Positions 1 to 9,740 of a stretch of 64,000 bases of DNA are shown here, in pieces (within the stretch, counting starts at the first letter, position 1; each line of letters begins with the position of its first letter). The stretch comes from Meira nashicola. Lineage: Eukaryota > Basidiomycota > Exobasidiomycetes > Exobasidiales > Brachybasidiaceae. The stretch lies in assembly GCA_001600355.1 (NCBI GenBank), contig BCJU01000004.1:558001-622000 (forward strand). The letters are read 5' to 3'. The position numbers and the translations under genes are program-made. A model generated the notes under the pieces. That model searched no databases. It was not told the origin of the DNA and worked only from the letters and a program-made list of their open reading frames with translations.

Positions 1-2
1 GA

Positions 3-1036
3 CGATCACAATCCACTTTTGGAACGATTCTTGCTAAACTTACGCCACAAGTTAGACGACATCCTGTTTTAATGTTTGGTTTACCTTTCATTTTAACGAT
101 CGTAGGTAGTTCATTCGGATTATCTTATATGACTCAAACTAGATATGATTATAATGCATCAAAAGTCAAAAGTATGTCAAAAGAAGAAGAACTTGGAATG
201 CGAAAAGATAGAAGAAAGATTGATATTCGGGAAGAGTATTATGTAGGTACTAGGTGTTGCATACATGATCTTGTCATTCGAACTCCAAGACTCACACCCT
301 TCTCTCCTCCTTCTTTTCACTCACGCAGAGACTTCAAGCAAAAGATTCAGAAATGGACGATTGGGAACCGAAACGAATTCCACGTCCGGATGGCGTAGAA
401 GAGCCATTAGCTCCTCGATCACGAAAACTGTTCGCAGATGGACCGAAAATGCAACAAGAAGCCGATGATGAGGTTGAAAGCTCGCCTACAACGTCGAATC
501 GTAAGAATGTGATCTTAGGGCCAGATGGTAAACCATGCCGATCATGTAACAGCAAACTAGCATTTACTGCTGCTTTAAAGGTTGGCAAGAAACCGAACAC
601 CAAAGAAACATCATCGTCAAGCACAAAGAAAACAGTATCACAACAACCAGAAGAATGCCCACCAGATGGAGAAATAATCGGGCAATCTACTTGGACTTTC
701 TTACATAGCGCAGCAGCTTATTATCCCAATTCGCCAAGTGAAATTCAACAAAAGTCAATGTTATCACTCATTCAATCTCTACCACATCTCTATCCATGTC
801 ATACGTGTGCTGGAGCGCTAGGTGAAGAGCTAGAAAGAGAGATTAAAGAGAAACGATCTTGGGAAGGCGGAGAGGTTTTACAACAAGCCGTTCGAACAGG
901 ACCAGGTTTGCGAAAATGGCTCTGTGGTGTTCATAATGAAACAAATGCTCGATTAGGTAAACCGACTTGGACGTGTACCGAGGAGATGCTACAGCAGAGG
1001 TGGAAGGATGGTCCACCGGATGGACGATGTGACTGA
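3..1036 (+). CDS. COX16-ERV1: COX16-ERV1 composite protein (5' partial)
   Basis: Two exons, <3..242 and 329..1036, joined by an 86-nt intron (GTAGGT...GCAG). The frame is open from the left edge, so the true start lies outside. The first ~95 visible residues match Cox16, a cytochrome c oxidase assembly factor: a transmembrane stretch (FGLPFILTIVGSSFGLSY), the TRYDYNA and REEYY/RLQ motifs, then DDWEPKRIPRP. Without any stop the frame continues into an Erv1/ALR sulfhydryl oxidase: the GKPCRSC shuttle motif, TWTFLHSAAAYYP, YPCHTC (the FAD-proximal CxxC) and a CX16C pair beginning at WLCGVHN. Erv1 reoxidises Mia40 in the intermembrane space, and Cox16 exposes its C-terminus there, so the topology of a fusion is reasonable. 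An internal ATG at 449 could start a separate Erv1 chain. Domain calls are secure; whether one chain is made is inference. Confidence 0.85.
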
Positions 1037-1286
1037 ACGTTTGAGTAGAACGCCATACATAATTGTACTTTTATCTGTATTTTATAGCCATAGAGAATCA
1101 TTTGCGAAAAATGCCACACTACTCCCTCACTTTGCATCTAAACCTAACAACCAAGTCTATTATATCAACATGAAAATTGATTCGATAATGCACATATATA
1201 TTCCACTTGTGTTTATTTAGAAGGGTTTGTCGGAATCGGGTGTTTTGTCTGTTAGAGAATTGGAAAAAGTTAGTAAGATGACTTCC

Positions 1287-1668
1287 CTACACATGCTTTT
1301 GCTGGAAAAACGCACCTTCAAAGTATGTAGCAACAACTGGGATGTGCTTCAAAACATCGCTTTGGAAGATTGGAACAGCGCTGAAAAAGAGTGTAACTGC
1401 ACCTGCTGCTGCTCCACCCCAAAGTGCAAGACTAGGAATCCATCTGATTAGAGAAAAGAATGAGAGAAGTCGATTGTGAGTAATTGTAAGAAGAATTAAG
1501 GCGGTAGTGTAGCTGTGCCTAGGGAACATACTTTGTGACGTTTTCGGGTGTGAATCTGTAAAAGTGAGGTTGGAATGTTGGCTTGACAGCTTTAATAGGA
1601 GCTGAAGCACGGAAAGCACCTCTTTGTGCTTGAAGAGCACGAATTGCAGTAGGTCGAAGAGCAGCCAT
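1287..1668 (-). CDS. QCR10: cytochrome bc1 complex subunit 10 (QCR10-like)
   Basis: Two exons, complement(1287..1443, 1532..1668), with an 88-nt intron (GTATGT...ATCAG). Splicing joins the frames exactly and gives 97 aa. Exon 1 encodes a basic, Arg/Ala-rich N-terminus (MAALRPTAIRALQAQRGAF) typical of mitochondrial proteins, then FQPHFYRFTPENVTK. Exon 2 encodes one transmembrane helix (LALWGGAAAGAVTLFFSAVP) followed by IFQSDVLKHIPVVATYF, resembling the 'IPRVQRDILQKFPVIG' block of fungal Qcr10. Qcr10 is a small single-pass supernumerary subunit of respiratory complex III. The gene converges with COX16-ERV1 (250 bp between stops). The unspliced frame is not a protein. The family is small and divergent, hence moderate confidence. 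Confidence 0.65.
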
Positions 1669-2345
1669 TGCTTATTATGATCGAAAGAAGAAAAACAAAG
1701 TCGATGTTGATGAAAAGAAGAGAAGAAAGGTACGCCCAAACTAGAAAGACAGAATTATCACTCTTTAACGCCTTCACTACTTGACCTGTAATTAGATTTC
1801 ACTGCTTTCTTATTTGCTCTCAAGTTAACGCACCCAACACGTAGACTTTTACACACCACTAGACGTCGTTCATTTCTTCTGATTTACGCCCTGCCAAATC
1901 GGCCCGGCGCCTTCCTTGTGGTATTCAGCACACGTGCATTGACTTCCACATTTAGAAATAACGCGCCCACTCTCTTTCCAAAACATAAGCCCAAAATAGG
2001 CTTAGCATTCTTCTCCAAGGCGGAAAAGGGTGGAGAAGTCAAAATGCAAATGTATGCATGTAAGATGCAATGGCCCCTTGTGACCCAGTGCAACTTAAGC
2101 AATGGTAACGCATGAAATACACAAGTAACTCTTTCATTACAAGGTCATCCTATTCATGTTGACAGAGCAAGCATTTTCAGGTTGAAAGAGATAATCAAGT
2201 TCTTGATCGATATTAGGCGCATTTCTAGGGGCGGATGACTAGCTAGTTGCAACAGGTGGAACGGATTGCTACGCTCCGCTTTCTTGCATCCAGAGTAAAA
2301 AGAAAAAATTAGAAACCCCGTTCTTGTCTTCCTTACGCATTCATC
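1669..2345. other. divergent intergenic region QCR10 / MATH-BTB
   Basis: 677 bp between divergent starts, presumed to hold both promoters. I see no RNA gene, repeat or convincing coding exon. Confidence 0.5.
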
Positions 2346-4550
2346 ATGTCTACTTCTGATCGTACCAAAGGCAATCCACGTAAAGTGGAAATGCCTGTTC
2401 CAAATGAACCAAAAGAGACCAATTCGATCATTTTCGAATGGCCTTTACGTGGTCTAAAGGAAATGTTTGATTCGTCAAAAAGTGATGCGAAATCCAAAGT
2501 GATCAAATCAACACCTTTTGGAGGAGGTCGTTGGACTGTGTTATTTTATGCACAAAGTGGACATGATCAATTTTGTTCTCTTTATTTAAACGCAGAACCT
2601 TTACCGCACGAACGCATTCATCCTTTATTGGGTAATGTATCGCCAAATATGGATAATGTAGGTGGAACAGCAATTGGAAGTAGTAGTAAGAACAAAAGTG
2701 AGACTGGATTGGTGGATAAGTGGGCACGTAAAGGATTGTTTCGATTCACATTCAATATTCAAGTTATCGAAGATCGAACTGTGTTGGGCAACAAGGAAGC
2801 TTACGATCATGCTTTTTCACACAAGACTTCCAATTGGGGATGGGCTCAATTCGCTAAACGAGATGCAGTATACTACAAAAATCCAGAAGTGATTCGAGAA
2901 GATGGTCTTTTGATCACAGTTACTATAACTTCAAGTCCAGAGAAACCAAAGATGGCAGAACCTATCAGCCATACCGTCCCACCCGTCTTGGTTCAAGCGA
3001 TGGGATCACTTTTGGATGATCCCGAGCATAGTGATGTAGTATTTCACTTACACCCATCCCGCCGTAGGGTCAAGTCCAGTCGATCCGGTATTCGCAAAGT
3101 GTATGCAATTCGAAAGATTCTTGCAGCTCGATCAGAATATTTCCGTTTAATGTTTGAAGGAGGCTTTCAAGAAGCAGAGGCAGAAGAATCATCGGATGAA
3201 GAAGATTCGTACCAAGTCACAAAAGCTGTATCTGGTACTGTTAAAAACAGTGCAGCACATACAGACTCATCGACCAAAGCAGGATCACGTGGAGGATATG
3301 ATGAAGAAGATTTTGGCAACGAAGAAGATGAGGAAGAAGAAGAGTATGATGAAGATGAAGAAGTTGACGACCAAGTCCCCATGTTTGAAGACTCTGACGA
3401 AGACTTTGAAGAGGATCCTCTGTCCAACCTGTCACCATACCACTCACGAGTTCATACCCCAGCAGAGTCAAGTCAACGTGATTACGTCGGCAGTGGATAC
3501 AATAGTCCAAATGAGGATGAGGATGCCGGATCTTCACAATTGAGGATGAGTGTTGCAAATGACAGAGAGATTAGTAAACCAGCATTACGTTCATCCAAAA
3601 GACTCGCTTCGGGACGTTTATCAGATAGAGAAGGATATTCTCGTAGTACTGAAAATGTCTCTCAAGAAGAACAACAACCAGATAGTCCGTTTAATGATGA
3701 GGAAGAATCAAGCACGAATGGGGCAGGTAATGCTAAAGGTTCTCTTGCTCGTCGTGGAGACCGATCAAATGCACAGTCTCCTACAAAAAATTCCAATTTG
3801 GAGAGCAAAACGACAAGTAGCAAATCTTTGAAGCAAAAAAGAAGCAGAAATGGCATGGATGAAGCAGCTTTAAAGCAAGTTCAACCTAACCAAGGCAAGT
3901 CTGAGCATGATCGACGTAAAAGACGTAAAGTGAACGTGATTGATAGTGCATACCCAACGTTCAAAGCTTTGTTGTTCTTTTTGTACACCGATACGATTGA
4001 ATTTGCACCGCTCACTTCTAGCTTTTTGCCGGCTGATGTGACTGCTGATAATCTCTCCTCCGCTACAGGCTCCAATAACTTACTGTCTTCCAGCGTCCGC
4101 AGCAGAAGGCGAGGAGATGTAGGCAGTTTGGTAGAAGAGATGACAAAGGCACATCGAAAGCGTAAAGCAGTGATTGAAGCATATTGTGAACGTAATCCAG
4201 GCAAGCCAAGTCCATGTTCGGCTAAAGCGATGTACAGATTGGCTGATAAATTGGACATACCCGATTTAAAGAAACGGGCACAAGAACATATCGCAATGAG
4301 CTTAACGGTTCACAATATCGTTTGGGAAACGTTTTCAGGTTATAATACCCAATTTCCGGATATTTGTGATATGGAAATTGATTTTTTGCTGAAACATTGG
4401 TCTCAAGTTAAACGAAGCAATGCTATCAAATCCATCTTTCAAAGATCCAACAATCTTCCTGGAATTGAATTGGTTTTGCCTAAATTATTGGAACGTTTGG
4501 ATTATCGTCCTCCAGATGTGGATGAAAATGAAGATGGATCATATTCATAA
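2346..4550 (+). CDS. MATH-BTB protein with acidic insertion splitting the BTB fold
   Basis: Single exon, 734 aa. Residues ~27-197 look like a MATH/TRAF substrate-binding domain (IIFEWPLRGL near its start; DGLLITVTI near its end). A BTB/POZ domain begins at ~227 (PEHSDVVFHLH) and runs through the canonical VYAIRKILAARSEYFRLMFEGGF. It is then interrupted by roughly 250 residues rich in Glu, Asp and Ser, and resumes at ~530 (YPTFKALLFFLYTDTIEF). A helical C-terminal part follows (AMYRLADKLDIPDLKKRAQEH), as in SPOP-type proteins. MATH-BTB proteins typically present substrates to cullin-3 ubiquitin ligases. Basic clusters (RRKRRK) in the insertion could be a nuclear localisation signal. The N-terminal ATG is preceded by a clean leader. 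Family is clear; the substrate is unknown. Confidence 0.8.
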   Translation: MSTSDRTKGNPRKVEMPVPNEPKETNSIIFEWPLRGLKEMFDSSKSDAKSKVIKSTPFGGGRWTVLFYAQSGHDQFCSLYLNAEPLPHERIHPLLGNVSPNMDNVGGTAIGSSSKNKSETGLVDKWARKGLFRFTFNIQVIEDRTVLGNKEAYDHAFSHKTSNWGWAQFAKRDAVYYKNPEVIREDGLLITVTITSSPEKPKMAEPISHTVPPVLVQAMGSLLDDPEHSDVVFHLHPSRRRVKSSRSGIRKVYAIRKILAARSEYFRLMFEGGFQEAEAEESSDEEDSYQVTKAVSGTVKNSAAHTDSSTKAGSRGGYDEEDFGNEEDEEEEEYDEDEEVDDQVPMFEDSDEDFEEDPLSNLSPYHSRVHTPAESSQRDYVGSGYNSPNEDEDAGSSQLRMSVANDREISKPALRSSKRLASGRLSDREGYSRSTENVSQEEQQPDSPFNDEEESSTNGAGNAKGSLARRGDRSNAQSPTKNSNLESKTTSSKSLKQKRSRNGMDEAALKQVQPNQGKSEHDRRKRRKVNVIDSAYPTFKALLFFLYTDTIEFAPLTSSFLPADVTADNLSSATGSNNLLSSSVRSRRRGDVGSLVEEMTKAHRKRKAVIEAYCERNPGKPSPCSAKAMYRLADKLDIPDLKKRAQEHIAMSLTVHNIVWETFSGYNTQFPDICDMEIDFLLKHWSQVKRSNAIKSIFQRSNNLPGIELVLPKLLERLDYRPPDVDENEDGSYS

Positions 4551-5004
4551 ATATAAAAGATTTCCATCATTATTGTATTCATATAACGACATTTGTATAT
4601 ATTTTTATTTCCACATATCCATCATGGTGGTTCATATTCAATAGTGACTAAGGTACAATCGCGGCTTATCGGAATGCTGTGCTCACCGATTTGGTACAAA
4701 ATTGTCAACGCGTAGCAGAAATTACGATTGGTGGGCGATTTTGTAAGCAATGCCTTAAGACCGCTGATGCACACAGCCTGAATGCACTTTTTTTGAACGG
4801 GTTTAGGTAACGCGAACTTTTGACCTGCATGAAAATCTTCCGGAAAAAAGTTGAATGTCAAAAAATGACTCCAAAGGTGTGCATTACAGTAAATTTTGGA
4901 TGGAGTGGAGAAAAAAAAGCCACCCTACTTGAGGGTATGACTTGCTCTTTCTCTCTATCATCCTCCAACCTAACTACCTACTTCCCTTTCCTAGAATCAC
5001 GATT
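4551..5004. other. intergenic region upstream of KMO
   Basis: 454 bp between tandem genes. The last ~60 bases are pyrimidine-rich (CTTTCTCTCTATC), as commonly seen around fungal transcription starts. No other structure noted. Confidence 0.4.
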
Positions 5005-6576
5005 ATGAGCCTCAAAGCGGCCGTCATCGGAGCAGGGCCGGTTGGCTGCTTGACTGCGTTAGGGTTACAACAGAGAGGATATGAAGTGGTGGTTTATGAA
5101 AGCAGGACGGCTAAAGCTTTTGCGCCACAATTGAACGAAATGATTGCTATGCCGGAAGGTAGAAAATTGATCAATGGAAATGGAAACGGATACTCATCTA
5201 CGGCAAGTGGCAGTAAGCATCCACTCAGTAGAAGTATCAATCTAGCCATTAGTGTGCGAGGTTTAACGGCTTTGGAATTTGTTGACCCTTCTATAGCGCA
5301 AATGGTGTTGGACAACTCTGTTCCGATGTATGGTAGAATGATTCATCATAAACCTTTGCAAGACTCAAGATTAGAAGAAAAGGATGTACGCGGTGAAAAA
5401 GTCAAACAAGAAAGTCAAGCATACAGTACACGCGGTGATGCTATAAATTCCGTTTCACGATTACTACTCAGCAGATTATTGTTGGATGAAACGGTGAATC
5501 AAGGAATAGAAATAAGATGGGCGCATAAACTTCAAGATGTTCAATTCTCATACAATGGTACCAATAAGGCTTTACTTAAATTTGAAGTTGATAAAGAACA
5601 TCAAGTGGAGGAGGTTGTGGATATGATTGTAGGATGCGATGGTCATCATAGTAGGATACGAAAGGCAATTCAAACAGAAACAGGAATGAAAGTTACAGAA
5701 ACGTCAATTGATAACTTTTATTCGGAATTACACATTCCTGCTAAAGATGAACTTCCGCCACTTTTACGTCATCAAGATTTGGTCGAAGGAACTTCTCATA
5801 AACTCACAAAAGGAAAATATGCAATCGATCCAAACCATCTCCACATTTGGCCAAGGCATGATTTTATGTTGATAGCATTGGCAAATAAAGATGGTTCGTT
5901 CACATCTACCTTATTTGCTCCACAACGGATTTATGATAATTTTCTACGTGAACCACAATCAACGATTGACTTTTTTGCCAAACAATTCCCTGACGCATTG
6001 TATCTGATTGGAGAAGAAGCTTTAGTTCAACAAATTTGTGATCGTAAACCAAGTCCACTCGGAATGGTACGTTGTCAATCGTATCATGCACATGGTCAAG
6101 CGATCATCTTGGGAGATTCAGCTCATGCTATGGTACCGTTTTACGGACAGGGATTAAATTGCGGTCTAGAGGACGTGCGAATATTTTTGGAAATGCTTGA
6201 TGAGCAAAGAAATTCGAATAAACTCAGCCACTCAACTCAACAAATAGCATTTCAACACTACTCTCAATCTAGACATGCTGATCTCATGGCTATAAACGAT
6301 TTAGCTTTAGCAAATTTTGAAGAAATGAGCAGTAACGTGGTCCGAAGATCGTATTTATTACGCAAAAAGTTAGACACATTCTTGCTTCATAATCTTCCGC
6401 AAGGTTGGTGGTCGAGCTTATACATGAATGTGACTTTCTCAAATACTGGATATCATACAGTTCGTCAACGAGAGGCATTCCAGACAAAACTTTTACACAC
6501 GGTTATGACCTCAACGGCAGTTGTTTCTTTGTTTGGCGTTGGTATGCTAGCAACACGTCTATGGAATTGGTACTGA
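5005..6576 (+). CDS. BNA4: kynurenine 3-monooxygenase
   Basis: 523 aa, FAD- and NADPH-dependent hydroxylase converting L-kynurenine to 3-hydroxykynurenine in de novo NAD synthesis, normally on the mitochondrial outer membrane. Visible signatures: the dinucleotide motif GAGPVG (residues 9-14), SINLAISVRGLTAL, INSVSRLLLS, a GCDGHHSRIR block and GDSAHAMVPFYGQGLNCG (~369-386), which binds the FAD pyrophosphate. A hydrophobic C-terminal helix (AVVSLFGVGMLATRLW) fits the membrane anchor known for the family. The ATG at 5005 is chosen because it sits right before the Rossmann strand. A longer frame upstream starts only at TTG. It carries a short Ser/Gly/Asn-rich insertion at ~50-70 before the SINLAIS motif. 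Confidence 0.93.
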   Translation: MSLKAAVIGAGPVGCLTALGLQQRGYEVVVYESRTAKAFAPQLNEMIAMPEGRKLINGNGNGYSSTASGSKHPLSRSINLAISVRGLTALEFVDPSIAQMVLDNSVPMYGRMIHHKPLQDSRLEEKDVRGEKVKQESQAYSTRGDAINSVSRLLLSRLLLDETVNQGIEIRWAHKLQDVQFSYNGTNKALLKFEVDKEHQVEEVVDMIVGCDGHHSRIRKAIQTETGMKVTETSIDNFYSELHIPAKDELPPLLRHQDLVEGTSHKLTKGKYAIDPNHLHIWPRHDFMLIALANKDGSFTSTLFAPQRIYDNFLREPQSTIDFFAKQFPDALYLIGEEALVQQICDRKPSPLGMVRCQSYHAHGQAIILGDSAHAMVPFYGQGLNCGLEDVRIFLEMLDEQRNSNKLSHSTQQIAFQHYSQSRHADLMAINDLALANFEEMSSNVVRRSYLLRKKLDTFLLHNLPQGWWSSLYMNVTFSNTGYHTVRQREAFQTKLLHTVMTSTAVVSLFGVGMLATRLWNWY

Positions 6577-7202
6577 TAACAAAATCATGTATTGTACTTA
6601 TAATGACACATTTTAATAGATTCTTAGATGACAATCAAAAATTGATCTACATCTGTATACAGAAGCTTACATAATCCTGTCCACCATTTCTTTCTCCGCG
6701 CTAGGTGGAGTAAAATGCCTGGGAAACAGTGCGTCATTGCTCATTTACGCAAATGCAGCAACAGGCGCGACACCTGCGCCTAGTTTATGTACTTGTTCAT
6801 TTCTTCATTTCATTCAAAGCAATAATGCATATGGAAAAATAATTTTTAAATCAGCGCGGTTTTTTTCAAAACTTGCATTCTCCAGCCAGCCCGCGTGCGG
6901 TATGAGGTGGAAGGAACATTTGCAAGCTTTTTGACTTTTATCGCAGCAACTACTTTTTTTTTTCTTTCAAAATTACGGACCGTATCTCGTTGTTCTTAAC
7001 TTTCATTCACATCATAAAGGGGCAGACGACGTGGAAGTGAAAAAAAGGCTTACGACATCATCCACTATAGGCACACTTGCCGCTGTACATAAGGACGATA
7101 CCTTTTTCTTCAAACATTTTCCTACCTTGTAACGAACGATTTGGATGGTAGGCAGCTTTTATTCACACTTGACAAAGTTATAATTGTCAGTGTATAACCA
7201 AG
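6577..7202. other. intergenic region upstream of HSF
   Basis: 626 bp. Contains a T-rich run near 6955-6968 and no convincing exon on either strand. Presumed promoter and long 5' leader of the heat-shock factor gene. Confidence 0.4.
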
Positions 7203-9740
7203 ATGACGTCAAAGGTGACCGGAGGTGAAGCAGGACCATCCCGTGCGAATGCCAAAGATGCAATCAAACAATCCAACTCTAATCCACCTACACCTTTACA
7301 GCCCTCTGATACTATTACCCCTACGAATGGCATTCCTGATCCATCAATGGCAATGGCACCTTATATGAACAATAATAATGCTTCAGCTTTTTTGCAAGAA
7401 TTAGGGCTAGGTGAGAATGGGATTGGTGAATCAGTAGATAACACTCAGCCTGGATTATGGGATTTCACTGGAAATGGATTAGGAGGTGATCAATCAGGTC
7501 TTGGATTTTTGAACGGAGGACAATTTAATCCTACAGCATTTGATGCAGGACAAAATCCGATTCCATCTGCACCTCCATCTTCCATGTTTACAAATTCAAT
7601 CAATCAAAATCAATCCGTTCAGCAAACACCACAAGGACAAATTAATCCGCAACAGTCTTCCCCCAATCCTAATCAAGCAGCCATGCTCAGCACGAGTAGA
7701 CCAACAGGCTCTCTTATTCCAACACATGTTTCCAAGAATAATCCATTCTTGAACAAATTACGTAGTATGGTAGATGATCCAAAGACGGATGACTTGATCC
7801 GCTGGTCAGATGATGGAGAAACATTTTTGGTGCCTAACAATGTGCGATTTGGTGATGAAGTTTTACCAAGATTCTTTAAGCACAACAGATTCTCATCTTT
7901 TGTTCGTCAATTGAACATGTATGGATTTCACAAAGTACCTCATCTACAACAAGGTGCACTGAAAACCGATCCAGGTCAAGATACAGAACTTTGGGAATTC
8001 CGTAACGATAATTTCAAGCGTGACAGACCGGAATTGCTACTGCAAATGCAAAGGAAGAAAGGAGTTCGTATCGAAGATGAAGGAAAGGAAGATAGCCCTA
8101 CTATTGGCACTGCAAAGGGAAAAGAGAATGAAAGTGGAGCTCCTGTAGCGCTGGATGCAATCAATGGTGCTTTAACACGTGCTCAGAGAGGTGAAGGTGA
8201 ATCAGGATTGGTGCAATTAGCATCAGTTTGGTCGGCGATTGCAGCCTTGCAACAGTCGCAACAAGGCATCAATGATAATCTACGGCATCTGCATTCCAAT
8301 AATTCCGATCTCTGGAGAGAGGCTGCCGAACAGCGTGCACGAAGTAAGAAACAAGAAGAGACAATCAATAAAATGTTGCGATTCTTGGCAGGTGTGTTTG
8401 GTGCACAAGATGTCAATAATATTGGCCAATCGAATCATAGATCGGACGATTCTTCTGCTTCGAGCAGTAGTGCTACCCCTCGTGCTAATGTTGGCATGCG
8501 CTCGTACGACAAGAATCGTAGAAGATTGTTAATTGGGGATGGGACATCGCAAGGCGGTCAAATTGAAGAATTGGAAGTGCCGAGCGAAGATGATAATCAA
8601 GTGGAAGAATTGACACCTCAAGCACGCATTACTGAAGCAAAGTCAGGAACAAATTCACCAAACACATCTTCCTCGCCTCCCTCACGTTTTATTCATTTAC
8701 CAGAAACTCCTTCATCTAAGAAAGGAGGAAGCAATAGCGACAATCGAGCTTCTTTGCCTTTTGTATCATCGGAAACAGCATCAACGCCTGGTGGAGGACG
8801 ACGTATTTCCCAGCAAGCTGGTGCTCAATTATTGAATGCTTTAGCTAGCGGTGAAGCTCAATCTTGGCTGGCAAACTTGTTTGGACAGCAACAAGCTGGA
8901 CCCAATACCCAATCAAATGGTACGCGAAATGATAACCTCAACTCTGCCGCTTCAGGTTCAGGTTCGTTCAAGTTGGATGCTCAAACGTTAGCTGCTTTGC
9001 AAAATATTATGAACGCTGGTGCTCAAACAGGACCAGGAAGTGTGAATGAAGGTTCTAAACAAGGAGGCTATTTTGACAATGCTCAAAATGGACGTTCTGG
9101 AACTTCTCAGACAACAAATCCACCTAATGTGCCTGGATGGCCAAGTGATTCAGCAGCATTATCGCCTCGTTCTCAAAGTGTGAGTGATCAGAGTCAATTG
9201 TCAAGGATGGTACCCCAACAACAGCAACAACTTCAAAACGTAACGCAAGATGCAACAGCCGTTCAAAATGCTCTCAATGCATTAGTAGAAGGATTACGTA
9301 TTGAATCGCAAGGGAACGGACAACCAAACACTACTACGGCAAACAACAATTCGGTACCTTCCAGTGTTGCTGGTAACGTGAATGTTGGTGGAGATGGAAA
9401 TGGGGAGGTAGATATGGACTCATTGTTGAAAGAATTCTTTAATGAGAATGGAGCGGTAGGTGATAATGACGCTTCAAACGATTTCATAGAAGGACAAACG
9501 CCTGCTTTTGCCTTTAGTCCTGGCGGAGCTGGTAATGAGGAAAGTGGGGAAACACAAAGTGAAAAGACAAGTCTGACAAATTCACCAACGCAGAAGGGTA
9601 CATCAACACCTGTAGGGACTACCACTTCGCGCAAACGTAAACCTGCAGATGATTTGGAAATGTTGGACGATTCACAAACGAATAATAGAACTCATGGCGG
9701 AAAGACTAAATCAACTAGACAACAACAAAGCAAAAATTGA
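7203..9740 (+). CDS. HSF1: heat-shock transcription factor
   Basis: Single exon, 845 aa. Residues ~179-287 are an HSF-type winged-helix DNA-binding domain: NPFLNKLRSMVDD, IRWSDDGETFLV, the recognition-helix block RFFKHNRFSSFVRQLNMYGF and ELWEFRNDNFKRDRPELL. Residues ~335-400 form a heptad-like segment (ASVWSAIAALQQSQQGINDN ... ETINKMLRFLAGVFG), consistent with the HR-A/B trimerisation coiled coil. The remainder is low-complexity Asn, Gln, Ser and Gly with an acidic patch (DMDSLLKEFFNENGAVGDND) that may be an activation region. Basidiomycetes usually carry one or two HSF-domain genes (HSF1, SKN7-like). No receiver domain is present, so this is not SKN7. It acts in the nucleus on nGAAn repeats. 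Confidence 0.9.
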   Translation: MTSKVTGGEAGPSRANAKDAIKQSNSNPPTPLQPSDTITPTNGIPDPSMAMAPYMNNNNASAFLQELGLGENGIGESVDNTQPGLWDFTGNGLGGDQSGLGFLNGGQFNPTAFDAGQNPIPSAPPSSMFTNSINQNQSVQQTPQGQINPQQSSPNPNQAAMLSTSRPTGSLIPTHVSKNNPFLNKLRSMVDDPKTDDLIRWSDDGETFLVPNNVRFGDEVLPRFFKHNRFSSFVRQLNMYGFHKVPHLQQGALKTDPGQDTELWEFRNDNFKRDRPELLLQMQRKKGVRIEDEGKEDSPTIGTAKGKENESGAPVALDAINGALTRAQRGEGESGLVQLASVWSAIAALQQSQQGINDNLRHLHSNNSDLWREAAEQRARSKKQEETINKMLRFLAGVFGAQDVNNIGQSNHRSDDSSASSSSATPRANVGMRSYDKNRRRLLIGDGTSQGGQIEELEVPSEDDNQVEELTPQARITEAKSGTNSPNTSSSPPSRFIHLPETPSSKKGGSNSDNRASLPFVSSETASTPGGGRRISQQAGAQLLNALASGEAQSWLANLFGQQQAGPNTQSNGTRNDNLNSAASGSGSFKLDAQTLAALQNIMNAGAQTGPGSVNEGSKQGGYFDNAQNGRSGTSQTTNPPNVPGWPSDSAALSPRSQSVSDQSQLSRMVPQQQQQLQNVTQDATAVQNALNALVEGLRIESQGNGQPNTTTANNNSVPSSVAGNVNVGGDGNGEVDMDSLLKEFFNENGAVGDNDASNDFIEGQTPAFAFSPGGAGNEESGETQSEKTSLTNSPTQKGTSTPVGTTTSRKRKPADDLEMLDDSQTNNRTHGGKTKSTRQQQSKN

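Noticed and set aside
3154..3543. Plus- and minus-strand frames inside the acidic insertion of the MATH-BTB gene.
   Set aside because: They are shadows of GAA/GAT-rich codons in other frames.
4942..5004. Longer N-terminus for kynurenine 3-monooxygenase.
   Set aside because: It starts at TTG, and the residues before the ATG at 5005 are untranslated-leader-like (pyrimidine-rich).
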